Origin: a virus
Length of the DNA: 39,901 bases
Strand: one strand, 5' to 3'
IMG/VR virus record: IMGVR_UViG_3300031566_005172
Coordinates: 1-39,901 of that record
Shown piece after piece: positions 8,454-15,005 of the stretch. The stretch's first letter is position 1; the number at the start of each line of letters is the position of its first letter. The translations under genes and the position numbers were made by a program. The notes below the pieces were generated by a model that was not told where the DNA came from, searched no databases, and saw only the letters and a list, made by a program, of their open reading frames with translations.

Positions 8454-9716
8454 TCAATCTGTCTCCGGATCGTAACTCAAACCGTCGTACACCGGATGAC
8501 CACCCAACCCATTCAGGTCATCGAACACACACGGTTGAGCGTCGATCAACTCGTCCGTGGCGAACATATCGAACAACGCCAACTGAGGAGCACTGCGCAG
8601 CGCTCGCTGCAACCGTCGAATCTGATCCCCCAGCCCCGCCTTCATAATCGCCCGCCAGGCCTTCGGGTGCGTCTGCCGCAGTGCGTACAAATGATTGTCC
8701 GAATAGCGCAGATCTGTCGCGCAGAACATACAGCCATTGCGCTTGATGTGCTGCACCGAACCATCCTGAGCAACGAATGTCATATCGTAGAGCGGCGCGT
8801 AGGGCACCTCGAAGCGCCGGATATACTGCCACACATCCTCATCCGTCCAAACTGCCATTGGCTGGCAGTGAAAGAAGGGATCCCCCTGCAGATAGTCTTT
8901 CTTCCTGCCTTCGAATAAATACCCTCTGGTCAGAAAGTTCATAGCCCGCGTGCGACTCTCGGATGCCATTAGGCCTTTGAATACCAGATCCGCCCCGATC
9001 GTCTCCTGCACCCGCTCCGCAGGCTCCTTCTTCAGAATATCGCAACAGGCCTGGCTGATCTTCACCTCTCGCAGCACCTCGTAGTAACTCAGGAGCTTCG
9101 GATCCGCACTCTGGCTCTCCGAAAACCGCAGGAACGTATCGATGTTGATTCGCCGGGCCTTCAGCTTCGACCACGCTTTCCCGAGCAGCGGCCAGCCATA
9201 CTGGTCCGCACACCAGAAGTAGCTCTTCCGCATCCCCGACCGCCAGATCAATCGTTCGGCCTCAAACTCCTTCGCCAAATCCTCAGGACACGCCCGCTCC
9301 AGCGCCAGCGTGGACGTCAGCTTGCCATCGTTCTTTAGCACATCGCCAATCGTTCCGTCATCAATCAACCGCTGCCAGATCCGGCGTTGGGCCGCATACT
9401 TGTAATGTCTGCACTCAATTGAGCCAGGGCAGGCCTCATAGAACTCGACTCCCAATTCCTTCGTCCGAGAGCGCGCCCACTTCACACACTCGGGAAACTC
9501 CACCCCGGTATTCCCGTAGACGACCGCCACCCGCTGCGCCTGCTCCGGGAAATAGCGCTGAAGCAGATCGAGCAGCACCGTCGAATCCTTGCCACCGCTA
9601 AACGCGATCACAGGCCGGTGGGATACCGCAAGGGCTTCGCCAATCACCCATCGCGCTTTCTCCATCTTGTAATCGAGATCTCGCTGCTGTTCCTGATTCA
9701 GCTCCACCCAGTTCAT
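8454..9716 (-). CDS. PP-loop ATPase, APS/PAPS reductase-like (possible [4Fe-4S])
   Basis: The protein has 420 residues from the ATG at 9716; this start overlaps the stop of a 38-aa gene (ATGA), which favours it over the GTG at 9764. The PP-loop 'SGGKDS' lies at residues 40-45. A cysteine pair (224-225, in 'ACCDILKK') and a CxxC (329-332) are spaced like the cluster ligands of APS-type reductases, and 'WTDEDVWQYIRRFEVPY' (about 290-306) is typical of the family. DndC, the DNA phosphorothioation sulfurtransferase, is related. Phages often carry such proteins with unknown substrates. It sits downstream of an ASCH-like gene. No dndD/E or sulfate uptake gene is present. Confidence 0.85.
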   Translation of the reverse strand: MNWVELNQEQQRDLDYKMEKARWVIGEALAVSHRPVIAFSGGKDSTVLLDLLQRYFPEQAQRVAVVYGNTGVEFPECVKWARSRTKELGVEFYEACPGSIECRHYKYAAQRRIWQRLIDDGTIGDVLKNDGKLTSTLALERACPEDLAKEFEAERLIWRSGMRKSYFWCADQYGWPLLGKAWSKLKARRINIDTFLRFSESQSADPKLLSYYEVLREVKISQACCDILKKEPAERVQETIGADLVFKGLMASESRTRAMNFLTRGYLFEGRKKDYLQGDPFFHCQPMAVWTDEDVWQYIRRFEVPYAPLYDMTFVAQDGSVQHIKRNGCMFCATDLRYSDNHLYALRQTHPKAWRAIMKAGLGDQIRRLQRALRSAPQLALFDMFATDELIDAQPCVFDDLNGLGGHPVYDGLSYDPETD

Positions 9717-9829
9717 CGTGTGCCGGCCAGGTCGTCGCACTCGCCTGCCATAGCGCAACAGCACCAGGCGACAAAGGCCCCGCCCACAACGAACACGATC
9801 ACTATTCCCCAGCAGATTTGTTCAAGCAT
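9713..9829 (-). CDS. 38-aa single-pass membrane peptide
   Basis: A short frame (39 codons) with TTGGAGGC seven bases before its ATG. It overlaps the end of the ASCH-like gene by 28 bases, and its TGA overlaps the PP-loop ATG. Residues about 6-27 form one hydrophobic helix ('IVIVFVVGGAFVAW'), followed by three consecutive cysteines and an acidic C-terminus with another cysteine. Not a recognised family. The good ribosome binding site and both-sided packing support it. The cysteines make a membrane-held redox or metal partner conceivable, but this is speculation. Confidence 0.55.
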   Translation of the reverse strand: MLEQICWGIVIVFVVGGAFVAWCCCAMAGECDDLAGTR

Positions 9830-10509
9830 TCGTTCGCCTCCAATACCTTAAACTCGCAGCCAAACACCCACGGGTTGCTATCCCAGCCGAATCCCTTAGC
9901 AGCGTAGATGGAATCCCAGAGAAGCAGGAAGGCGGTAGTCGGGTCGTGTTCTAGGTAGGACACGTCTTTGGCTGGGTGGCTGACATACGCTGCTCCTCCG
10001 TCGAAGAATTCTGTAACCTCAATCCCCTCAGCGATTGCATCCTCTTTGCTGATCTCCTTCACTCGTTCACACCACACTCTTTCCACTTCCAGCGTGATGC
10101 GTGAGGCCCGGCGTGGCATGTGGATGCTCGGACACGTGTCTTTGGAGTACCACCACAGCATCCGTCTATTGCTGCCACCATACATAACCGGAGTCAATGT
10201 CGCCGTGTAGCTTGCGTATGCCCAGCCCCAGGCGTCGGGGCCTATGCCGCCGCTTCTTCTCCTGGTCGTCTCGCGCACCCACAGCCGGTCGCCAGGTACG
10301 CCGAAGGGGGATTTGAGTGCAATCTGGTCTTCTGCGTCGCCTTTGTATGGATTATAGATGCAATGTTTCCAACAGAGCGTCGTCGTGCCATCAATCCACT
10401 GGGCAAAGCGTGGCTGTGGCTTGATCGGCCTGCGCGTTTGCATCTTCCCGCCGTCCAGGATTGCTCTCACCATTTCACCGTTGAATAGGATTGGAAGTTC
10501 TTGTGCCAT
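9802..10509 (-). CDS. ASCH-like (PUA-fold) phage protein
   Basis: The protein has 235 residues. The second ATG (10509) is chosen because AGGAG sits seven bases before it but only one base before the first ATG (10515). The opening 'LPILFNGEMVRAILDGGKMQTRRPIKPQ' pattern and the later 'PGDRLWVRET' and 'SRITLEVE' blocks are hallmarks of a widespread phage family with an ASCH domain, which has a PUA-like fold and is thought to bind nucleic acid or modified nucleosides. Its exact function in phages is unknown. It is coupled to the initiator gene upstream and to a membrane peptide and PP-loop protein downstream. Confidence 0.8.
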   Translation of the reverse strand: MAQELPILFNGEMVRAILDGGKMQTRRPIKPQPRFAQWIDGTTTLCWKHCIYNPYKGDAEDQIALKSPFGVPGDRLWVRETTRRRSGGIGPDAWGWAYASYTATLTPVMYGGSNRRMLWWYSKDTCPSIHMPRRASRITLEVERVWCERVKEISKEDAIAEGIEVTEFFDGGAAYVSHPAKDVSYLEHDPTTAFLLLWDSIYAAKGFGWDSNPWVFGCEFKVLEANECLNKSAGE

Positions 10510-10521
10510 CGTCATTCTCCT

Positions 10522-11169
10522 CTAATGCTGGATGTACTGGGCGTACTCGCCACTGATGTAATCTCGCTGGCTCTCGGGCGCGGGGACGCCGGCGCGCAAC
10601 TGACCGATTAGCATCCCCACGCCGCACTTGCTCTGACTGCCGAACCACGTGGCCCAGGCATCGAGGTATTCCGCCGTGGCATACTCCAGGCCGGCGATCT
10701 CTGTCCGGGCCGGCTCTCGCACGCCGATGCGATCGAGCGCAGCCAGGCGCTGGCCCCAGTCCGGTTTTCCGGACTGGACGCTGTCCCCCCCACACCCCCC
10801 CTGAAAACCATGAGAGTATTGCTGGTGTTGTTTCTCAGAATCAACAGCAGCACCTAATGCCGGATCAGTCCGGAAAACCGGACTGGGATTATTTTGCTGG
10901 AATGTGAACGTGAACCGGCCCGCGGTGCTGGTGTATTGGAACACCTTGGCAGCCAGGAGCTGAGCCAGGTGATCGTAGAGCTGCGACCGGTTGATCCCGC
11001 ATACCGCGCATAGATCTACGGTCCCGATCGGGTCCGTGCGCGTGTAGTGGTAGCGCCAGCCCAGCCCGACGATGCGCAGCCCGGAGACGATGACCGACTT
11101 GGGCAGATCTCCATAGGCGAGGGACGACGGTACGTTGACGTATTGCGGGGGGAGCAGTGGTTGTGTCAT
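10522..11169 (-). CDS. Replication initiator-like winged-helix protein with internal iterons
   Basis: The protein has 215 residues. Residues about 15-90 look like a winged helix: 'LPKSVIVSGLRIVGL' then 'VDLCAVCGINRSQLYDHLAQLLAAKVF' (turn-recognition helix) and a strand pair 'FTFTFQQ'. A glycine-rich, low-complexity middle (about 100-140) leads to a C-terminal helical domain. Two copies of a 20-bp palindrome lie in the DNA coding for residues 95-102 and 131-138, the same arrangement as lambda O, whose iterons lie inside its own gene. This suggests a phage replication initiator whose gene holds the origin. Functional proof is lacking; a DnaD-like or transcription factor role is the alternative. 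The start overlaps an upstream 51-aa frame. Confidence 0.7.
   Translation of the reverse strand: MTQPLLPPQYVNVPSSLAYGDLPKSVIVSGLRIVGLGWRYHYTRTDPIGTVDLCAVCGINRSQLYDHLAQLLAAKVFQYTSTAGRFTFTFQQNNPSPVFRTDPALGAAVDSEKQHQQYSHGFQGGCGGDSVQSGKPDWGQRLAALDRIGVREPARTEIAGLEYATAEYLDAWATWFGSQSKCGVGMLIGQLRAGVPAPESQRDYISGEYAQYIQH
10756..10777. repeat. Iteron-like palindrome 1
   Basis: A perfect dyad with 9-base arms around TTTT (core CAGTCCGGTTTTCCGGACTG). It lies in the coding sequence of the initiator-like gene, in a different codon register from copy 2, so it is not explained by a repeated peptide. Confidence 0.8.
10785..10801 (-). other. G-tract pair between iterons
   Basis: The minus strand reads seven Gs, TGT, seven Gs. 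This is enough to form an intrastrand G-quadruplex of three layers. It lies 8 bases from palindrome 1 in the putative origin and encodes glycine-rich residues 124-129. A structural role in the origin is inference. Confidence 0.4.
10866..10885. repeat. Iteron-like palindrome 2
   Basis: The same 20-bp dyad read on the opposite strand, CAGTCCGG-AAAA-CCGGACTG, a perfect match to copy 1 after reverse complementing. It is in the initiator-like gene, 89 bases from copy 1. Confidence 0.8.
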
Positions 11170-11321
11170 AGCGTCAGTTTCTCAGTCCGGTTTTGCGGAC
11201 TGGATCCGTGGCACGATCGAGCAGGGAGTATCCAACCGTCGGGCAACGCGGGGACAACAGCAGTGCCCCCTATAAACGCCGCCGATCGGCCTACCCATAT
11301 TCTCGATCGTCCACGAATCAT
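11166..11321 (-). CDS. 51-aa putative small protein
   Basis: An open frame of 52 codons exactly bridges the 145-base gap between two operon genes: its ATG overlaps the upstream stop (ATGA) and its TGA overlaps the initiator start (ATGA). GGAGG lies ten bases before the ATG. The composition (many Arg, Ser, Gly, Trp) is unlike most proteins, and iteron 3 lies inside it, so it might instead be a leader that couples translation to the initiator. No family was recognised. Confidence 0.4.
   Translation of the reverse strand: MIRGRSRIWVGRSAAFIGGTAVVPALPDGWILPARSCHGSSPQNRTEKLTL
11183..11202. repeat. Iteron-like palindrome 3
   Basis: A 19/20 match to the same dyad (one mismatch in the right arm, CAGTCCGGTTTTGCGGACTG). 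It is 14 bases upstream of the initiator start codon, where binding could autoregulate translation or transcription of that gene. Confidence 0.75.
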
Positions 11322-11659
11322 GAGATCGCAGCCTCCAGCTCGCGAGCCTCAGCGGGATCCACCTGCATCTCGAGCTGAACCATCGTCGGGTGCTCGTAGC
11401 GCACGGTGATCAGGAGATCGATCAGGGTCATGATGAGCTGGTCGACCTCGTCGGTGTGGGGGATCTCCATGCGGATATCCCCGCCGCTGATTGCGCGGGA
11501 ACTGACGCGGCCGCAGCCGAGCGCATAGCCCAGGCCAGCGATCGCGACCCATGATTCCGTGCGGAGCAGATCGCGGGGCATCGTGAAGACGATAACCTGC
11601 TGGCCGTCGCTCCATTCCAGCGACACGGCCACTCCTGCGTATGTTCCGATTTGTTTCAT
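11318..11659 (-). CDS. Hypothetical protein
   Basis: The protein has 113 residues. The first half alternates strands ('VAVSLEWSDGQQVIVFTMPRDLL'), the second half is a helix with 'VDQLIMTLIDLLITVRY', then an acidic tail. No signal or membrane pattern is strong. No family was recognised. It is coupled to both neighbours by 4-base overlaps. Confidence 0.6.
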   Translation of the reverse strand: MKQIGTYAGVAVSLEWSDGQQVIVFTMPRDLLRTESWVAIAGLGYALGCGRVSSRAISGGDIRMEIPHTDEVDQLIMTLIDLLITVRYEHPTMVQLEMQVDPAEARELEAAIS

Positions 11660-11892
11660 GCAGCTCCTTCATGTGCCGTGCTGAGTCGGTAGGTGACAAT
11701 TATTTGGCTCTTGGGCTTAAACAACAGCGCGAAGAAGCCAAGCAGAATGATTCGCATCAGGCCACTCCTCGGTTGCCTGGTAGCGACATCTGTCACAACA
11801 TAGCCGCGTTTCGCTAACTCCCGCGCATCCCGTTCGAACTGTCTCTCAGTTGTGTAGCGCTTAACCAAAACACCTTTCATTTTCTCGCTCAT
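11656..11892 (-). CDS. Small membrane-associated protein
   Basis: The protein has 78 residues. The start at 11892 is chosen for AAAAGGAGAG upstream; the longer frame back to 11973 overlaps the preceding gene. Residues 1-45 are charged and helix/strand mixed, with 'YTTERQFERDARELAKRGYVV' reminiscent of short proteins that modify or sense. Residues about 45-60 ('GLMRIILLGFFALLF') form one hydrophobic segment, followed by a strand. It may sit in the inner membrane. Family unknown. Confidence 0.6.
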   Translation of the reverse strand: MSEKMKGVLVKRYTTERQFERDARELAKRGYVVTDVATRQPRSGLMRIILLGFFALLFKPKSQIIVTYRLSTAHEGAA

Positions 11893-11929
11893 CGAGCTCT
11901 CCTTTTGTATCTGTTTCCACAGCAGCAAT

Positions 11930-12133
11930 TCAATCCATACCTCGTGCCGCCTGGCCAGAGACCAGTAGTGCACTGGGCTGCTCCGGGCCGTACTCCGAGA
12001 GAATCTTCTTGAGCTGGTTCTCTCGGAGCCGCATGGCGCGGCGCATCATGTACTCGTCGTGATTCTCCAACCCGACCGCGACGTCGTCCTGGTACTGACA
12101 CAGTTGCCTGAGCTGCTTCTCGAGCGCGGTCAT
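11930..12133 (-). CDS. Small helical hypothetical protein
   Basis: The protein has 67 residues and overlaps the ParB-like gene by 4 bases. The charged N-terminal helix 'LEKQLRQLCQYQDDVAVGLEN' and a second with 'MRRAMRLRENQLKKILSE' suggest a short coiled coil. No family was recognised. Confidence 0.6.
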   Translation of the reverse strand: MTALEKQLRQLCQYQDDVAVGLENHDEYMMRRAMRLRENQLKKILSEYGPEQPSALLVSGQAARGMD

Positions 12134-13734
12134 ACCGCCGGCTCCATGACGCTCCCGCAGTCAGAGCAGACGAGGATGTAATCGCCGTCACTGTGTTTCA
12201 GTTCAATGTTCCCGCCACAGTCCGGGCACGCGAGGTCACCGCTGGCCTCAGCCGAAGGCGGAGCGTATTCAGGTTCTGCCCCTGGCCAGGGCGCGAGAAT
12301 GACATCGAGCAGGGTCTGTGCGGCGCGCTCGCCACGATCGCGGAGGGGTGGGAAGAAAATGGAGTCCAGTGCGTTGACGAAGTCAGCAAGCGACGCCGTC
12401 GTGCCCAGAACGGCCCGGAGTTCAGAGGGGCGGCGGTCGAGCAGCAATCGCTTGATCTTCTGCCAGGGTTCGAGCGTGAGCGGATCCTGTGTCGCGCGCG
12501 GGAAGTTGACGACGCGGGGATTTGGCGGCTTCTCCATCAGGGCCTGTGACCGGTACCTGTGGCGGAGATTATCCACTGCGCTGATCCACGTGGGTTTCAA
12601 CCACGTCGTGCGGGCCACATCTGGACGTCCATGTCCGAAGCCTGCAGGTACCTGGTAGTCATTGGAAGTGATGTCATCCAGAAACTCGATGCGCTCACGG
12701 AGGTTATTGTCACGAGACCCCCGCGTGCCGAACCGGGAATCCAGAAACACTTCGAACGCCTGCCGGAGTTCGTCGAGCGTCGCCACTTCTGGCGTGGATG
12801 ATGGTGAGTCCGGCCCGGCTTCCTGTTGAGCAGAGCCCAGATTCCGGCGTGGACGAAAGTGAATCCGGCCCGGCTCGTTCTTCTGGCGCTCTCTGTCTGG
12901 CTGCTCAGGTGGGGTGTAGCTGTACGTGGAATCGCCCCGGGTGACGGTGCGCTCTGATTCTATCTGGCAACCGTTGCCAGATAGACCGCGTTCTGTACGG
13001 ATATTGTCGACAAATGTGTGTGAGCACCCGACCTTGCGTGCCATCTCGCGACTCGACCAGTCCGGGTGCATGGTAAGGAGCCGCCCAACAGCCGCTCGTT
13101 TGTCGGCGCTGGTCATGGGGATGCCGTGGGTCGCGTTGCAGGTCGCGGCGTACTCCATCGCGTCCTGCTGGGTCCCGGCGTAGACCTCGGCCGGGATCGT
13201 GTACCGGTCATCCACGCACACCGCGGCCTTGTAGCGGTGGAACCCGTCCGCGAGGAACACGCGGTTGGTCGACCGGTTCCAGAACACGACCACGGCCGGG
13301 AATACGTCGCCGGCCTCCATCGCCCGCGCGTATTCATCCAGCCGGTCTGGATCGATGCCATTGACGCGGATCTGGACGGTCCGCATCATGTCCTTTGCCA
13401 GTCGTGCCAGGCTGATGTCAAATACGGTGCCGGCATAACCCTCTCCGGCGGCCGATCGTATCCGAGCCCAGCGCTGCGGCCATTTGCGGGTGTGGAGTGC
13501 GACGACGGTATCGAGCGCCGCGAGAGCCCGGCTGGTCTGTTGGTGAGGCGCGTAGCATGGCAGCCGAGCCATTCGCGCCGCCTCATGGACATACAGCCCG
13601 GCGTTGGCCACCCCGGCAGCGACCAGGGCCTTTGTTGCCCGGGCCTCGGCCAGGGTGAACTCCTGCGTTGAGGCGAGGAGCGCCTCTTTCTCGGCATCTG
13701 CGATGGGATTATCCGGTATAGCTGACGTGTTCAT
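12130..13734 (-). CDS. ParB/Srx-domain protein with HTH and C-terminal zinc ribbon
   Basis: The protein has 534 residues. The second ATG (13734) has AAAGGAG at correct spacing; the first (13740) touches it. Residues about 120-175 form a ParB/sulfiredoxin-type domain with the hallmark 'LADGFHRYKAAV'. A helix-turn-helix follows at about 218-245 ('SSREMARKVGCSHTFVDNI'), then a long charged linker, and a C-terminal ribbon with CPDC and CSDC pairs in the last 40 residues. ParB-like proteins bind DNA and CTP in partition; phage versions are often replication or regulatory factors. No ParA is encoded here, so classical partition is unlikely. It leads the replication part of the leftward operon. Confidence 0.85.
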   Translation of the reverse strand: MNTSAIPDNPIADAEKEALLASTQEFTLAEARATKALVAAGVANAGLYVHEAARMARLPCYAPHQQTSRALAALDTVVALHTRKWPQRWARIRSAAGEGYAGTVFDISLARLAKDMMRTVQIRVNGIDPDRLDEYARAMEAGDVFPAVVVFWNRSTNRVFLADGFHRYKAAVCVDDRYTIPAEVYAGTQQDAMEYAATCNATHGIPMTSADKRAAVGRLLTMHPDWSSREMARKVGCSHTFVDNIRTERGLSGNGCQIESERTVTRGDSTYSYTPPEQPDRERQKNEPGRIHFRPRRNLGSAQQEAGPDSPSSTPEVATLDELRQAFEVFLDSRFGTRGSRDNNLRERIEFLDDITSNDYQVPAGFGHGRPDVARTTWLKPTWISAVDNLRHRYRSQALMEKPPNPRVVNFPRATQDPLTLEPWQKIKRLLLDRRPSELRAVLGTTASLADFVNALDSIFFPPLRDRGERAAQTLLDVILAPWPGAEPEYAPPSAEASGDLACPDCGGNIELKHSDGDYILVCSDCGSVMEPAV

Positions 13735-13750
13735 GGTCATCTCCTTTCTC

Positions 13751-13779
13751 TTGACAGGAGGCCGAGCGGGGGGTATAAT
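13751..13779 (+). promoter_or_regulatory. Consensus sigma-70-type promoter facing right
   Basis: TTGACA (13751-13756) and TATAAT (13774-13779) are separated by exactly 17 bases, a perfect match. It faces right, opposite to every gene within 580 bases. A start near 13786 would make a transcript that meets a hairpin at 13812-13846. It may yield a small antisense RNA. No leftward promoter is visible just upstream of the ParB-like gene. Confidence 0.6.
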
Positions 13780-13811
13780 GAGACTACGTTCGATATGCCG
13801 CCCGGCCGATC

Positions 13812-13846
13812 GAATAAGAAGCCCGGTCTAACCGCCGGGCTTATTC
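13812..13846. terminator. Hairpin between the 77-aa gene and the ParB-like gene
   Basis: GCCCGG (13821-13826) pairs with CCGGGC (13835-13840), extended by GAATAA/TTATTC around a 3-base bulge. On the leftward strand it is followed by TTCTTATTC, a weak U-tract, so it may attenuate transcription into the ParB operon. On the rightward strand it could end the transcript from the promoter at 13751. Confidence 0.45.
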
Positions 13847-14074
13847 ATTTAGGGTTGCTACGAACTTCTCGATAGCCAGGTCGAGATTGCCGTGGGCCCA
13901 GACACCCTGGCCTGAGCGATGGAGCAACAGCGTTCGTCCACGCGCATCGAACATCACGCCACCGACTGTGGCCTCGCCCTCTACGACAACCAGATCCTCG
14001 CCCGGATCTGTGGCGAAGATGCGCTTGGCCTTGGCGATCGCCTCCTCCATATCCGATACCATAATCGTGATCAT
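13841..14074 (-). CDS. Small hypothetical protein
   Basis: The protein has 77 residues, starting right after the stop of the 35-aa peptide (TGA-ATG). An N-terminal helix ('MEEAIAKAKRIFATD') is followed by a mostly beta core with 'EDLVVVEGEATVGGVMFDARGRTLLLHRS' and a C-terminal helix. No family was recognised. Its stop abuts the hairpin. Confidence 0.6.
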   Translation of the reverse strand: MITIMVSDMEEAIAKAKRIFATDPGEDLVVVEGEATVGGVMFDARGRTLLLHRSGQGVWAHGNLDLAIEKFVATLNE

Positions 14075-14182
14075 TCAGAACCCCCTTGCATTGAGATAGA
14101 TTACCAAGATGAGCCCAAGAACTGCCCAAAAACCGACGTATGGAAGCCAGGGAAGCAGGACGCGCCAGAGTTTGCGGATCAT
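14075..14182 (-). CDS. 35-aa membrane peptide
   Basis: An open frame of 36 codons with GGAGG seven bases before its ATG. The ATG overlaps the end of the ribbon-helix-helix gene (ATGA), and the TGA abuts the next start. After a basic start (MIRKLWR) come about 24 hydrophobic residues, so it is a single-pass membrane peptide with the positive side inside. Function unknown. Early phage membrane peptides often act in superinfection exclusion or host modulation. Confidence 0.6.
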   Translation of the reverse strand: MIRKLWRVLLPWLPYVGFWAVLGLILVIYLNARGF

Positions 14183-14361
14183 GGCGTGGCCTCCGTGGTC
14201 AGTGGGAGAGCGGCCGATGTGGATGGTTCGTAGCGCCTCTCCAGGGCCCAGCGAATCACTACCGATTCAGAGATTCCGCGTTGGCGTGCCTCGCGCTGGA
14301 CCAGCTTCTTCAATCGTCGAGGAACCCGTGCTGTCACGAGAGCTTGATGTTGTGCTTTCAT
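14179..14361 (-). CDS. Ribbon-helix-helix DNA-binding protein
   Basis: The protein has 60 residues. 'ALVTARVPRRLKKLVQREARQRGISESVVIRWALER' (written over residues about 7-42) matches a short strand, two helices and the conserved 'G.SES..IR.AL' turn of CopG/Arc-type regulators, which bind DNA as dimers. It is the first gene of the leftward operon, with GGAGGG before its start, directly behind the operator region, so it likely feeds back on early transcription. It plays the positional role of a Cro-type or early regulator. Confidence 0.85.
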   Translation of the reverse strand: MKAQHQALVTARVPRRLKKLVQREARQRGISESVVIRWALERRYEPSTSAALPLTTEATP

Positions 14362-14374
14362 AAGTTACCCTCCT

Positions 14375-14458
14375 GCTATCTGGTGTAAGCAATTGTAACA
14401 CAAATGCTAATTGGTGTCAATAGTCAATTTACCCCAGTTAGCACTATCTGTGGTAAAA
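14375..14458. promoter_or_regulatory. Operator cluster: four copies of a 16-bp motif
   Basis: Copies lie at 14375-14390, 14406-14421, 14427-14442 (reverse orientation) and 14443-14458, consensus GCTAWCTGGTGTAAAT with 2-5 changes per copy. The middle two form a 37-bp imperfect palindrome. They cover the leftward promoter and the likely -10 of the repressor gene. This is a typical lambdoid-style control region in which the adjacent Cro/CI-type protein is the likely binder. Confidence 0.7.
14392..14420 (-). promoter_or_regulatory. Leftward early promoter
   Basis: On the minus strand TTGACA (14415-14420) and TACAAT (14392-14397) are spaced by 17 bases, 11 of 12 consensus positions. Transcription would begin near 14385, upstream of the ribbon-helix-helix gene. 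Operator copies overlap the -35 and flank the start, so the repressor could silence the whole leftward operon. Confidence 0.75.
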
Positions 14459-14466
14459 TGTCTGGT

Positions 14467-14829
14467 ATGAGTTTCTCAGATTGGTTGAACGATGAACTGC
14501 AGGCACGGGGCTGGGCACTAAATGAGCTGGGTCGCAGAGCTGGTGTATCGTCTGCGGCGGTCAGCTTGGTGATGTCCGGTCAGAGAAATGCTGGTCCTGA
14601 GTTCTGCACTGGTGTAGCTGTTGCGTTAGATCTGCCCCCCGTGATTGTTTTCCGAAAGGCCGGTTTGCTACCTCCTGCCGATCCCGAAACCGAGGAGCGC
14701 CGCGAAGCCCAATATTTATTCTCGCAACTTATTGATGAAGATCAGACGACCGTACTGACGATCATGCGAGCACTCCTGGGGCGAAAGCGTGCAGCGGGTC
14801 CGGCGAAGGTTCAAGCAGATAATCTTTAA
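14467..14829 (+). CDS. Cro/CI-type HTH repressor
   Basis: The protein has 120 residues from the ATG at 14467. Residues about 6-60 are an XRE-type helix-turn-helix ('LNELGRRAGVSSAAVSLVMSGQRNAG'), followed by a helical C-terminal region with 'EERREAQYLFSQLIDED'. There is no peptidase domain, so it would not be cleaved as LexA is. Two earlier in-frame ATGs (14404, 14458) lie within the operators. TAAAAT at 14454-14459 is a -10-like box ending seven bases before 14467, so the mRNA may be leaderless, as for lambda cI from PRM. No Shine-Dalgarno is visible. Being divergent from the early operon it is the best candidate for the lysogeny repressor. Confidence 0.85.
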   Translation: MSFSDWLNDELQARGWALNELGRRAGVSSAAVSLVMSGQRNAGPEFCTGVAVALDLPPVIVFRKAGLLPPADPETEERREAQYLFSQLIDEDQTTVLTIMRALLGRKRAAGPAKVQADNL

Positions 14830-14956
14830 TCTGATCTATGCCCTGTTGGACGCGCCCTCGCGGGAGTACGTCCGGCACTGGATGGACGGGCGTCTGTCGA
14901 TGCGTTGGTGGCGCTTCGTGGAGTCTGTGGGAGAGCCACTGATTATTAGAGCGTGA
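14789..14956 (+). CDS. 55-aa small basic protein
   Basis: An open frame of 56 codons beginning with GTG and overlapping the repressor's last 41 bases. GGGGCGAA lies a few bases before the start. It is basic and rich in Arg, Trp and Leu, with 'QIIFNLIYALL' hydrophobic in the middle. It fills most of the 176-base gap between the repressor and the nuclease. Not recognised; it could be a read-through artefact, so confidence is modest. Confidence 0.4.
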   Translation: MQRVRRRFKQIIFNLIYALLDAPSREYVRHWMDGRLSMRWWRFVESVGEPLIIRA

Positions 14957-15005
14957 GTGTATCTATCCATTTTGGAGAGATCCATTACCCCTGAGGAGGT
15001 AGGTA

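Noticed and set aside
9764-9764. GTG start for the PP-loop protein
   Set aside because: The ATG at 9716 is coupled to the stop of a well-initiated small gene, and the extra 16 residues are basic and unlike the family.
12803-12873. Two similar 14-base stretches (ATCCGGCCCGGCT type) in the ParB-like gene
   Set aside because: Only two copies, in a low-complexity linker, without dyad symmetry; not enough for an iteron or operator.
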